Positions 36,698 to 44,625 of a stretch of DNA of 64,000 nucleotides are shown here, piece after piece. Below the pieces are notes generated by a model. It worked only from the letters and a program-made list of their open reading frames with translations, did no database searches and had not been told where the DNA came from. Positions within the stretch are counted from its first letter, which is position 1, and every line of letters starts with the position of its first letter. The stretch is from Joostella atrarenae. GTDB taxonomy: Bacteria > Bacteroidota > Bacteroidia > Flavobacteriales > Flavobacteriaceae. A program made the position numbers and the translations under genes. The stretch is from NCBI RefSeq assembly GCF_021764745.1, contig NZ_JAETXX010000001.1:496001-560000 (forward strand), in the 5' to 3' direction.

Positions 36698-38281
36698 TTA
36701 GCAATTACAAAGAACCAATTTAATACCAGGTTTTAACTTACTCCCTCTAATATCGTTCCAATCTTGAATATTTTTAACAGAAATTCCAGGAAATTTATTT
36801 GCGATGCTCCAAAGTGAGTCACCACTTCTTACAATATATTCCTTGGAGGCGCTAGTTTTACTGCTAGTTGTAGACTTTGAGCTACTCGAAGCAACAGGCT
36901 TTTTAGGATAGATAATTAATCGTTGTCCGATACGAATATTATTGTTTCTTAATCCATTCCAACGTTTTAATTCGCTAACACGAACACCGTACTTCTCAGC
37001 GATTTTTCCTAACACATCACCACTTTTTACACGATAACGAATCTGAGAGCTCGTTTCTACAAGCTCAGGAAGTGGTTTTTCTCTTAATAGAAGCTCTTTT
37101 TCAACACGTGCATATATAGAGTCTTCATTGGCAACAAACCTTCCAATAGCTTCTCTTGGTAATCGTAAGGTATAGTTTTTATCATCTATAAAAGGAATGA
37201 TATCCAACTTATAAGAAGGATTAAAGAGTTGTACTTCTTCACGATCGATTTCTAAATACTCTGAAATCTGATCAAAAGAGATTAATTTTTTAATTCTTAC
37301 CGTATCTGTTTCAAAGTAAGCAGCCTGCGCACCATAATCTTCAAACCCATGTTCCTTAGCATATTCCATAATATACATGGTTGCTAAGAAAGCCGGTACA
37401 TAACCTGCTGTTTCTCGTGGTAAATAGGTGCGTAAGTTCCAATAATTACTAGAACCACCGCTTCTACGGATGGCTTTATTTACATTTCCAGGTCCAGAGT
37501 TATAGGCTGCTAAAGCAAGATCCCAATCACCAAACATCTCATATAATTTACCTAAATATTTACAAGCAGCTTCCGTAGAACGCATCGGATCGCTACGCTC
37601 GTCTACATAACTACTTACATCCAATCCGTATGCTTTCCCTGTTGGGTACATAAATTGCCAAATTCCCGTTGCTCCAACTCTCGACTTTGCCTTTGGATTT
37701 AATGCAGATTCTATAACCGCTAGGTATTTCATCTCCAACGGAATATCATAATTATCTAATTGCTGTTCGAACAAAGGAAAGTAGAATCTACTACGTGCCA
37801 TTACGCGAGATAAGAAACCGCGTTTATTCTTTAAAAACATTTTAATAACACTTTCTAAAGAAGGGTTGTATTCAACATTAAAAGGGGTTTTCTGATTCAG
37901 CTTAGCTAATCTAACCTTTAAAGTATCGGTAGGGAGGTCTACATAATCTACTCTTTCAAAGGTTAAATTGGTAATATCAGTATAGATAGTATCATATAAA
38001 CCAGCGTTTAGAAATTCGTTCATCCAGATGCTATCGATCTTCTGAGCCTCTGGGTGATCTGCATATCCGTATGTAAATTCTTTTTCTTCAGCAATAACAA
38101 AGCGTTCTCCATCTATAATGAGAGAATCCGACTCTTTTAGAGCTTCTGTAGCTACAATATCTAAGGTGTCGCTAGAAATTTCTAACGGTATTGTATCTAT
38201 TTTAGTATTTGGTTTTTGTTGCTGGGCATAGGTGAGGGAGCCAAAAGCACTGACCAACAGTGCAGTAAAAACTTGCTTCAT
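36698..38281 (-). CDS. MltD-like lytic transglycosylase with two LysM domains
   Basis: 527 residues: signal peptide (LLVSAFGSLTYAQQ), an N-terminal linker, a GH23 SLT domain (about 150-300) and two LysM domains (about 402-446 and 477-521: YRVKSGDVLGKIAEKYGV and YIVRSGDSLWSIANKF). The catalytic glutamate is in LAVIESALNPKAKSRVGATG, and AAYNSGPGNVNKAI is the family motif. It cuts glycan strands of peptidoglycan in the periplasm. It is upstream of DUF4837 on the same strand. Confidence 0.93.
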   Translation of the reverse strand: MKQVFTALLVSAFGSLTYAQQQKPNTKIDTIPLEISSDTLDIVATEALKESDSLIIDGERFVIAEEKEFTYGYADHPEAQKIDSIWMNEFLNAGLYDTIYTDITNLTFERVDYVDLPTDTLKVRLAKLNQKTPFNVEYNPSLESVIKMFLKNKRGFLSRVMARSRFYFPLFEQQLDNYDIPLEMKYLAVIESALNPKAKSRVGATGIWQFMYPTGKAYGLDVSSYVDERSDPMRSTEAACKYLGKLYEMFGDWDLALAAYNSGPGNVNKAIRRSGGSSNYWNLRTYLPRETAGYVPAFLATMYIMEYAKEHGFEDYGAQAAYFETDTVRIKKLISFDQISEYLEIDREEVQLFNPSYKLDIIPFIDDKNYTLRLPREAIGRFVANEDSIYARVEKELLLREKPLPELVETSSQIRYRVKSGDVLGKIAEKYGVRVSELKRWNGLRNNNIRIGQRLIIYPKKPVASSSSKSTTSSKTSASKEYIVRSGDSLWSIANKFPGISVKNIQDWNDIRGSKLKPGIKLVLCNC

Positions 38282-38361
38282 GAATCAATATAAATTTTCA
38301 TTAGAACGAACAATTTGTAAAAATCGTGTTTTTTTGAAATAAAAACATATCAAATTTGTTA

Positions 38362-38399
38362 AAAAAATTAGCCCCTCCTTTTTTTAATTAGGAAGGGCT
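38362..38399 (-). terminator. Terminator of the BNR-4/GH105 gene
   Basis: Stem AGCCC(C)TCCT at 38370-38379 with AGGA(A)GGGCT at 38390-38399, followed on the minus strand by a run of T (A-run at 38361-38367). Confidence 0.75.
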
Positions 38400-38424
38400 T
38401 GGCTAAAATCAAATTGGTTAATGA

Positions 38425-40797
38425 TTATCGTGATAACATATCCTCAGGAGTACTCATTAAATAAACCTCAGAACCGGCCATTAAAAATGCACCGACTCCA
38501 TACTTCTGCGTCATGTTTTTAGTTACAGATTTTGGTGAAGCCCCCACAGGTTGTACCCATCCTAATTTACCTTCTGTGTTTACAGCAGATACCAATGCGC
38601 TCCATCCTTTTTTTGCGGCTTCTTTATATTCTTGTCCTTCTAATAAACCGTTGTTTATACCATATGCTATACCGTATACCATAAAGCCTGTAGCGCTCGT
38701 TTCTGGCACAGGATACGATTCTGGATCCAATAAGCTGGCATGCCAAAATCCTTCTTCATCTTGCAAACCAACTACTCTTTTACACATATCTTTATAGAGG
38801 TTTTCATAATAAGGGCGGTATTTATTTCCTTTTGGTACGGCTTTTAAAATGTTTACTAAACCACCAATAACCCATCCGTTACCGCGCCCCCAAAATACTT
38901 TCTCTCCATTTGCTTCTTTCATAGATGGAAATCTAAGATCTCTGTAGAAAAGCGATTCGTCTTCGTCATAAAGAAAATCATAGGTTATTTTAAACCCATC
39001 ATCCATATATTTCAAATACTTCTTATCTCCTGTAGCCTCATATAATCCAGCGTAAACAGGAGGCCCCATAAATAGCGCATCACACCAAGACCACCTTTTA
39101 TGGTTTCTTCTAAAATTATCTTCGGTATTATTCTTATCCCATTTTGGGGTGTTTTCTATTACCCATTCTGTACGTGCTATTGTTGGGATCAGAATATCAT
39201 CTTTCTTATATTTTTTATAAAGTTCAAGGTATGTTTGTCCAATACAGATATCGTCGGCATGATACATACGTTCTCCCACTTGCCAATAATTTTTCTTTCC
39301 GATGGTATGCAACCAATCGTAATAAGACTCGCTATCTGCCATCTTTGCCCATTGAGACATTCCGTAGAAAAGTGTTGCATTTACCCAATACATACTAACA
39401 TTTCCTTTCGTAGCCTCAGGAAAATCTTCAATCTGCCAATCTGCAACCTCTTTCATAACATGCTTAACGTCTTCTTTTTTAAAGGATGCGCTAAAACCTT
39501 TAGAAACATCGTTTACTCTTATTGCTGAATGGTAATTTGTAAACCCTGCGTAATCGTGATTATACATCCAAAATACTTTCGAATTTGGATCGTTTAAGGC
39601 TACATAAGGGCGCACGTTGTCTTTAGAAGAGTTTTGCGTAATACTATCTATTTCCCAATTATTACCATAGTTTTTGGTGGTCCATTTCTGAATCTCAAAC
39701 ACATCGTTAACAGGTTTCGATAAGTAAACAACATCGGGGTTGTTATGATCTAAGTATAAACCACCAGAATAGTGAGGCTCATCCTCTTCATTTTCCTTCG
39801 GGTCGTAGTTTCTCTGAAACCATCTCCCAGCATCTGTAATTTTATGATTCTGCCATTTCTCACCATCCCAACGCGCATACCAATATTGGTGCTTTAATTC
39901 GCTTACAAACTGCACATAGGCAATCACTGGGTAGTCGTTTGCATCATAAGCTACATCCCAAACCCATGCTCTGTGTTTAGACTTTCCTGCATCGTATACC
40001 AAATCTGCTTGCTCATGAGTATATGGAGCATCTGCTAGCGTACCAATTTTATCACCATTTGCTTTACGCAGCGCACCGTCTTTATAACTCATATAATAAA
40101 TAGAGTTTAGGTATTTTTGTCTTGGATGCCCGTTTGTAAATGCAAAATGAATCTGGTCTTTACCATTGTTAGCCACCTTTAAATAAGGTCTTCCGCGTGG
40201 TCCCTCTCTAGAGTCTTCTGCATTCTTTATTAATGTTTTAGCTTCCGACCAATTCTCTAAATCATCAGAATACATAAAGTTTGGTTTGAAGTCTGTACCT
40301 CTAAAGAACAGAAACAATCGATTGGATTCTTCGGATAAGCTTACAGGATTGGAATAGGTAGCTCCAAAAGAACCGTTACCATAATTACTTATTTCTTGAA
40401 CAGGTTCCCATTCTGTTACGTCATATTTATTTTTACTGATACGGTAGTACATTGGCTTTTTATCACCATGTGCTGTAAAGAAAGTAATGAGTCTGCCATC
40501 TTCTAAAGTAGTGATAGATGGATTTGCATGATCGTCTTGATCTAACTTTTCCATGTGGGTTACATGCTTCGTCTCATTCGTTTTGGGGTTATAAGAAAAG
40601 CTTTCTATATCTCCTTCACTGTTTACATACCCGCCAAAATACATATCGTTGGCGTATAGTACTCTTGGATCAGAAAACCAACACCAAGCACCATCATCAG
40701 TAATCTTTACATAGTCTTCTGCTGGATATTCGGTTTCTTGGGCAAATCCGGATATACTTATTAAAAGCATGCAAAATGCATTCAATACTTTATTCAT
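38425..40797 (-). CDS. Secreted BNR-4 propeller / GH88-GH105 hydrolase fusion
   Basis: About 790 residues from MNKVLNAFCMLLISISGFAQ (signal peptide). Residues about 20-440 form a BNR-4 type beta-propeller (DGAWCWFSDPRVLY, DDHANPSITTLEDGRLITFF), a fold shared with some ulvan-type lyases. Residues about 460-785 are a GH88/GH105 unsaturated uronyl hydrolase (alpha/alpha barrel): WSWCDALFMGPPVYAGL holds the likely acid Asp and VFWGRGNGWVIGG is the family motif. Together they could cut an acidic polysaccharide and then remove the unsaturated uronic acid. No PUL genes adjoin it. The upstream frame extension is discarded. Substrate is inferred only. Confidence 0.82.
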   Translation of the reverse strand: MNKVLNAFCMLLISISGFAQETEYPAEDYVKITDDGAWCWFSDPRVLYANDMYFGGYVNSEGDIESFSYNPKTNETKHVTHMEKLDQDDHANPSITTLEDGRLITFFTAHGDKKPMYYRISKNKYDVTEWEPVQEISNYGNGSFGATYSNPVSLSEESNRLFLFFRGTDFKPNFMYSDDLENWSEAKTLIKNAEDSREGPRGRPYLKVANNGKDQIHFAFTNGHPRQKYLNSIYYMSYKDGALRKANGDKIGTLADAPYTHEQADLVYDAGKSKHRAWVWDVAYDANDYPVIAYVQFVSELKHQYWYARWDGEKWQNHKITDAGRWFQRNYDPKENEEDEPHYSGGLYLDHNNPDVVYLSKPVNDVFEIQKWTTKNYGNNWEIDSITQNSSKDNVRPYVALNDPNSKVFWMYNHDYAGFTNYHSAIRVNDVSKGFSASFKKEDVKHVMKEVADWQIEDFPEATKGNVSMYWVNATLFYGMSQWAKMADSESYYDWLHTIGKKNYWQVGERMYHADDICIGQTYLELYKKYKKDDILIPTIARTEWVIENTPKWDKNNTEDNFRRNHKRWSWCDALFMGPPVYAGLYEATGDKKYLKYMDDGFKITYDFLYDEDESLFYRDLRFPSMKEANGEKVFWGRGNGWVIGGLVNILKAVPKGNKYRPYYENLYKDMCKRVVGLQDEEGFWHASLLDPESYPVPETSATGFMVYGIAYGINNGLLEGQEYKEAAKKGWSALVSAVNTEGKLGWVQPVGASPKSVTKNMTQKYGVGAFLMAGSEVYLMSTPEDMLSR

Positions 40798-40950
40798 ATT
40801 TAGTTTTAGGTTGATTGAATTCCAAATATATAAAAATATTAAGGTGAATTTTACTTTTAACAGCATCAGTTATGTTAAAGTATTGATTATGTAAGGGTAT
40901 TCAGCCAATGAGAAGCGAATTAAATAGCTCTGGCGTAGGAGGTATAAAAC

Positions 40951-40985
40951 AAAACAGGCCTTCGGATGACCGAAGACCTGTTTTT
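40951..40985 (-). terminator. Terminator of pgk
   Basis: Stem AAAACAGG(C)CTTCGG / CCGAAG(A)CCTGTTTT with loop ATGA. On the minus strand it follows the pgk stop and ends in a T run. Confidence 0.9.
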
Positions 40986-41056
40986 ATAATTGTATTTTAA
41001 ATAAACAATCTTTGGGCGAACCTTAGTTGTTTATTTAATGTATTTATTTGCTTGTA

Positions 41057-42247
41057 TTAGTCTAGAATAGCAGCAATTCCAGGAAGTGTTTTCCCTTCTA
41101 AGCTCTCTAGCATTGCACCACCTCCGGTAGAAACATAACTTACTTTATCTTCAAAACCGAATTGTTTAACAGCGGCAACAGAATCTCCACCACCAACAAG
41201 AGAGAACGCTCCTTTTTTAGTAGCCTCTTCTATAAAACTACCAATTGCGATAGTTCCTTTTGAGAAAGTTTCCATTTCGAAAACTCCAATAGGACCATTC
41301 CAAAGAATAGTTTTAGAATCTAAAATAACTTGTTTAAAATTCTCTAATGTTTTAGGACCAGCATCTAAACCTTGCCATCCGTCTGGAATCTCACTTACAG
41401 GAGAAATTTGAGTCTCAGCATCATTATTAAAATCATCCGCAGCAATTACATCTACAGGTAAATGTACTTGAACTCCTTTTTCTTTAGCTTCTTTTAAAAT
41501 ACTAAGAGCCAACTCTTGTTTGTCATCTTCACAGATAGAATCTCCAATCTTTCCGCCTTGAGCTTTTACAAAAGTATATGTCATTCCACCACCAATAATT
41601 AGGTGATCTACTTTATCCAAAATGTTCTCGATGATTGTAATTTTAGACGATACTTTAGACCCTCCAAGAATTGCAGTAATAGGCTTTTCTCCAGTTTCCA
41701 TTACTTTTCTAATCGACTCAATTTCTTTCGCCATTAAGTATCCAAAACATTTGTTTTCACCAAAATACTTAGCTACAACAGTTGTAGACGCATGCGCACG
41801 GTGAGCAGTTCCAAAAGCATCATTTACGTAAATATCTCCTAGTTTAGAAAGTCCTTCAGCAAAAGTTTCTTCTCCCTTTTCTTCCTCTTCATGGAAACGT
41901 AAATTCTCTAGTAATAATACCTCTCCTGGTTGTAAAGCAGCAACAGCCTCTTCAGCAACTCTACCTACACATTTATCGATAAATTTAACTTGAACTCCAA
42001 TGATTTCAGAAGCCTTACTAGCAAGGTGCTTTAAAGACATATCGTCTCTAACTTCCCCTTTAGGTCTCCCTAAATGACTCATTAAAACAGCGCTTCCACC
42101 ATCTTCAAGAACCTTAATAACAGTTGGTTTAGCAGCCTCTATACGATTGGTGTCTGTAATATTAAATTCAGCATCCAATGGTACATTAAAATCTACACGG
42201 ATTAAAGCTTTTTTATTTTCAAAATTAAAATCGTCTATCGTCTTCAT
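41057..42247 (-). CDS. pgk: Phosphoglycerate kinase
   Basis: 396 residues, normal length. Transfers phosphate from 1,3-bisphosphoglycerate to ADP in glycolysis (cytoplasm). Signatures: RVDFNVPLD (about 17-25), SHLGRPKGE (about 58-66), the hinge region [11 protein letters not shown] (about 193-203) and the C-terminal [13 protein letters not shown] nucleotide loop. Single-gene unit with a -7 box at 42272-42279 and a strong terminator. Confidence 0.98.
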   Translation of the reverse strand: MKTIDDFNFENKKALIRVDFNVPLDAEFNITDTNRIEAAKPTVIKVLEDGGSAVLMSHLGRPKGEVRDDMSLKHLASKASEIIGVQVKFIDKCVGRVAEEAVAALQPGEVLLLENLRFHEEEEKGEETFAEGLSKLGDIYVNDAFGTAHRAHASTTVVAKYFGENKCFGYLMAKEIESIRKVMETGEKPITAILGGSKVSSKITIIENILDKVDHLIIGGGMTYTFVKAQGGKIGDSICEDDKQELALSILKEAKEKGVQVHLPVDVIAADDFNNDAETQISPVSEIPDGWQGLDAGPKTLENFKQVILDSKTILWNGPIGVFEMETFSKGTIAIGSFIEEATKKGAFSLVGGGDSVAAVKQFGFEDKVSYVSTGGGAMLESLEGKTLPGIAAILD

Positions 42248-42583
42248 CTTATTCTTGGGTTAATTAAGGCGCAAATTTAACTATTTATCGTTACCTAAGA
42301 AAACACAAAGAGTTATATAAAGTTAAATCGATATTAAATTCGTTACAATGTTAATTTTCAACGGTAGTTTAAAGGGTTATTGCTGAATTATTTTCAGCAA
42401 CAAACAATACATTAGCTTCATAACACTCATTCTTGCAATAACATAATCGTTGCTTTCTTGATACGTACACAATTGAAGGAGCCAAGAGCACATTCTATTT
42501 ATAAGCTCCCATGTACAAGTAATCAAAATATCATTTGTAGAAACAAAAGAGAAAAGTTACTTTCACACCGTAAAGAAGAAAAT
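42248..42583. other. Divergent spacer pgk/holB with palindrome
   Basis: No gene seen. It holds the pgk -7 box (minus strand TAAATTTG, 42279-42272) and a perfect inverted repeat TTGCTGAA-TTATT-TTCAGCAA at 42380-42400. The open frame continuing upstream of holB from 42458 lacks protein-like character. Confidence 0.5.
42380..42400. promoter_or_regulatory. 8-5-8 perfect palindrome upstream of holB
   Basis: TTGCTGAA-TTATT-TTCAGCAA, 21 bp, about 130 bp from pgk and 180 bp from holB. It may be an operator or a small RNA hairpin; there is no T run to make it a terminator. Confidence 0.35.
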
Positions 42584-43732
42584 ATGCTTTTCAGCGAAGT
42601 TTTAGGGCAGGCTCATATAAAAAAACATCTAACGTATAGTGCCGATAATAGCAGAATACCACACGCACAACTATTTGTTGGGCCAGAAGGTAGCGGAGTG
42701 TTGCCAGCGGCAATAGCATACGCACAATATGTTTTATGTGGCAATACAGGTAGTGAGAACACTACAGGAAATGCTTCTTGCAACCTAAAATTTAATAACC
42801 TTACACATCCAGATTTACATTTTGCCTTTCCGGTGGCTACCACAGATAAGGTAAAGAAAAATCCCGTTAGTAATCACTTTTTAACCGAATGGAGAACCTT
42901 TGTAAAAGAGCAACCTTATGGTAATCTTTTCGATTGGTATCAGATTCTAGAGATAGAAAACAAACAAGGACTTATTGGTGTAGATGAGGCGCAAGATATT
43001 GTAAAATCATTATCGCTAAAAGCCTATGAAGGAGGGTATAAGGTGATGATTATTTGGATGGCAGATAAAATGAATACTGCTGCTGCCAATAAATTACTAA
43101 AGCTTATTGAAGAGCCACCAAGCAAAACCTTTTTTATTCTTATTGCTGAAGATGAGGAGCAGATTATCCAAACTATTCGCTCTCGTTGTCAGATTTTACA
43201 TTTCCCACCATTAGCAGAAAACGTAATAACGGAAGCCTTACAAGCAAAAGGATTGGATGCCAATGCGGCGCTTAAAATAGCGCACCAAGCAAACGGAAAT
43301 TTTAATAAGGCGATAGATTTGGTGAACCGCGATTCTGAAGATTTGGTATTCGAAAAATGGTTTGTAAGCTGGGTACGTGCTGCATTTAAGGCGAGAGGAA
43401 ATAAAGCCGTTATTCACGATTTACTTTCGTGGAGTGAGGAGGTTGCCAAAACAGGGCGCGAAACACAAAAGAAGTTTTTACTGTTCTGTATTGATGTTTT
43501 TAGGCAAGCAATGCTAGTAAATTATCAAGCAGGAGAGCTCGCCTTTATGGATTTCTCTGTGGAAGGATTTAAGCTAGAAAAATTTGCACCTTTTGTGCAT
43601 GGAAATAACATTCTCGAAATCACGGAAGAGCTAGAAGACGCCATTTACCATATTGAGCGTAACGGAAATTCTAAAATTATACTCACAGACGTTTCCATTA
43701 AACTTACACGCTTACTTCATACCAAAGAATAG
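42584..43732 (+). CDS. holB: DNA polymerase III delta' subunit
   Basis: About 382 residues from MLFSEVLGQAHIKKHL, the usual opening of this family. AAA+ clamp-loader fold: FVGPEGSGVLPAAIAYAQ (modified, non-ATP-binding P-loop, as expected for delta'), LTHPDLHFAFP, VMIIWMADKMNTAAANKLLKLIEEPP, and IRSRCQILHFPPL (SRC motif). It helps load the sliding clamp during replication. The 42 codons upstream of the chosen ATG are not family-like. It is followed by the accessory patch at 43.8 kb. Confidence 0.92.
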   Translation: MLFSEVLGQAHIKKHLTYSADNSRIPHAQLFVGPEGSGVLPAAIAYAQYVLCGNTGSENTTGNASCNLKFNNLTHPDLHFAFPVATTDKVKKNPVSNHFLTEWRTFVKEQPYGNLFDWYQILEIENKQGLIGVDEAQDIVKSLSLKAYEGGYKVMIIWMADKMNTAAANKLLKLIEEPPSKTFFILIAEDEEQIIQTIRSRCQILHFPPLAENVITEALQAKGLDANAALKIAHQANGNFNKAIDLVNRDSEDLVFEKWFVSWVRAAFKARGNKAVIHDLLSWSEEVAKTGRETQKKFLLFCIDVFRQAMLVNYQAGELAFMDFSVEGFKLEKFAPFVHGNNILEITEELEDAIYHIERNGNSKIILTDVSIKLTRLLHTKE

Positions 43733-43822
43733 TTGCTATTTAAGCATCAGAATATCTTTTAACCCTCTTTAAGGGTAAATATCTCATGTAAAATACCAAT
43801 ACATTACACTACTTAGGGGTTT

Positions 43823-44003
43823 CCCCACAGGGTAGATAAGCTCCCCCACACCCAAAATAGTGCTCCCCACACGTATGAGAGGCTTCCCCACGTATAGTAA
43901 AGCCGTCCCCACGGGTAGAACACCGTTCCCCACCGTGGGGAAAGACAAACTTGGTGTGGGGGAGATTTGTGGTGGTGTTATGATAGGCAATTAGTTGCTG
44001 GGG
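43823..44003. repeat. 21-bp-phased CCCCAC array with central inversion
   Basis: CCCCAC occurs at 43823, 43844, 43865, 43886, 43907 and 43928, exactly 21 bp apart each time; the 15 bases between vary. The last copy forms the palindrome TTCCCCAC-C-GTGGGGAA (43926-43942), after which GTGGGG occurs inverted at 43935 and 43956, again 21 bp apart, and as CTGGGG at 43998, 42 bp further on. Read on the minus strand the left arm would encode a heptapeptide repeat VGxxLxx (VGKPLIR, VGSTILG and so on), but that frame has only a TTG start right after a stop. GC-rich against AT-rich neighbours. Confidence 0.85.
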
Positions 44004-44181
44004 AAACTTTTATACTTGTGTGAAAAGTATTAAAGTCCATTTTGGTTTTAGTTGGTGTGGGTTTGTATACTACAGTTTTTAGGGTTTTTAAAGGACTTGA
44101 TTTTAGCTCAATTCCAGCTTCTTTGAAACCGGGTTCAGCATCAGAAATCGATTCATGACAGAAATAAAGCTTCTCTATTAT
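43979..44181 (-). pseudogene. Remnant of a Sau3AI/MutH-like restriction endonuclease
   Basis: The minus-strand frame is open from 44181 to the TAA at 43980-43978, bounded upstream by TAA at 44184. It reads IIEKLYFCHESISDAEPGF then KEAGIELKSSPLKTLK. This resembles the catalytic core of Sau3AI/MutH nucleases, where a PD(F/M)xEAGVELKxTPxKKLK pattern carries Asp and ExK. Here the Asp after Pro is Gly, and the sequence diverges after LKTLK. No start codon or rest of the gene is present, so it is a decayed fragment of about 35-67 codons. It sits against the 21-bp array and the inverted-repeat element. Recognised by eye only. Confidence 0.5.
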
Positions 44182-44208
44182 TTAACCAAAATTACCTTTT
44201 TATCATTT

Positions 44209-44292
44209 GGGCGTTACCTAAAGGTCGGGCTTTTCGTTACAATATTTTTTGAAGAAAAATCAAAAAAGGATTTTCTCTGCAATCCCTAACGC
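44209..44292. repeat. 84-bp imperfect inverted-repeat element (attC-like?)
   Basis: Begins GGGCGTTACC and ends CCCTAACGC, giving terminal inverted repeats GCGTTA/TAACGC (44211-44216, 44287-44292), with an inner pair TTTTTTGA/TCAAAAAA around AGAAAAA, and a GGTCGGGC box. I recall very similar blocks beside small accessory genes in other Flavobacteriaceae. The folded shape recalls integron attC sites, although GTTA lies 5' and TAAC 3' in this reading. No integrase is in the window. Confidence 0.5.
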
Positions 44293-44326
44293 ATAAACAC
44301 ACCGTCTTAATGATACATATTGTCGG

Positions 44327-44357
44327 TTGCTTAAGGCATACAATCAGTATAGTTTTG
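44327..44357 (+). promoter_or_regulatory. Promoter of the XRE-nuclease pair, leaderless
   Basis: TTG at 44327-44329, 20 bp, TAGTTTTG at 44350-44357: a full -33/-7 pair. Only four bases separate it from the ATG at 44362, so the transcript should begin at or next to the start codon. An inverted repeat ATTGT (44319-44323) / ACAAT (44340-44344), with 21-bp centre spacing, overlaps it and could be the operator of the XRE protein. Confidence 0.6.
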
Positions 44358-44361
44358 GTTT

Positions 44362-44625
44362 ATGATAAATAAATTTCTTTTAAAAGAATTTGGCGATAGA
44401 ATACGCTACTTAAGAACTCATGATGAATTAAGTCAAGAGCAGTTATCACACAAAACGGGGTTTCACAGAACTTATATCGGAATGATAGAAAGAGGTGAAC
44501 GAAATATTTCACTTACCAATATGGCGATTTTTGCTAAAGCCTTCAATTTAACTCTTGACGAGCTTTTAAAATTTGATAATGCTAAAGAGTTACTTAAAAA
44601 ATACGAATTAAAAACTGAAGATTAA
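44362..44625 (+). CDS. XRE regulator resembling restriction controller (C) proteins
   Basis: 87 residues with an HTH_3 domain (about 9-67). ELSQEQLSHKTGFHRTYIGM-IERGERNISLTNMAIFAKAF closely follows the pattern of C proteins of type II restriction systems, which activate and later repress their own promoter. The length (80-90) also fits. Its TAA overlaps the ATG of the nuclease gene (TAATG), the classic C-R arrangement, and its promoter is apparently leaderless, as in several C genes. It probably controls the downstream nuclease. Some antitoxins share the fold, so an antitoxin role is the alternative. Confidence 0.8.
   Translation: MINKFLLKEFGDRIRYLRTHDELSQEQLSHKTGFHRTYIGMIERGERNISLTNMAIFAKAFNLTLDELLKFDNAKELLKKYELKTED

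Noticed and set aside
39100-39528. 142-codon frame opposite the GH105 domain
   Set aside because: Antisense shadow, Cys/Phe/His-rich, no start signals; the sense strand has clear enzyme motifs.
43823-43961. CRISPR array
   Set aside because: Conserved unit is only about 6-7 bp with 14-15 bp between, period 21; repeats of CRISPR are longer, and the copies invert midway. No cas genes.
43784-43990. Minus-strand 68-codon frame with VGxxLxx heptads
   Set aside because: It begins with TTG directly after an in-frame stop, has no promoter or binding site, and arises from the 21-bp DNA phase; reported as a repeat, not a gene.
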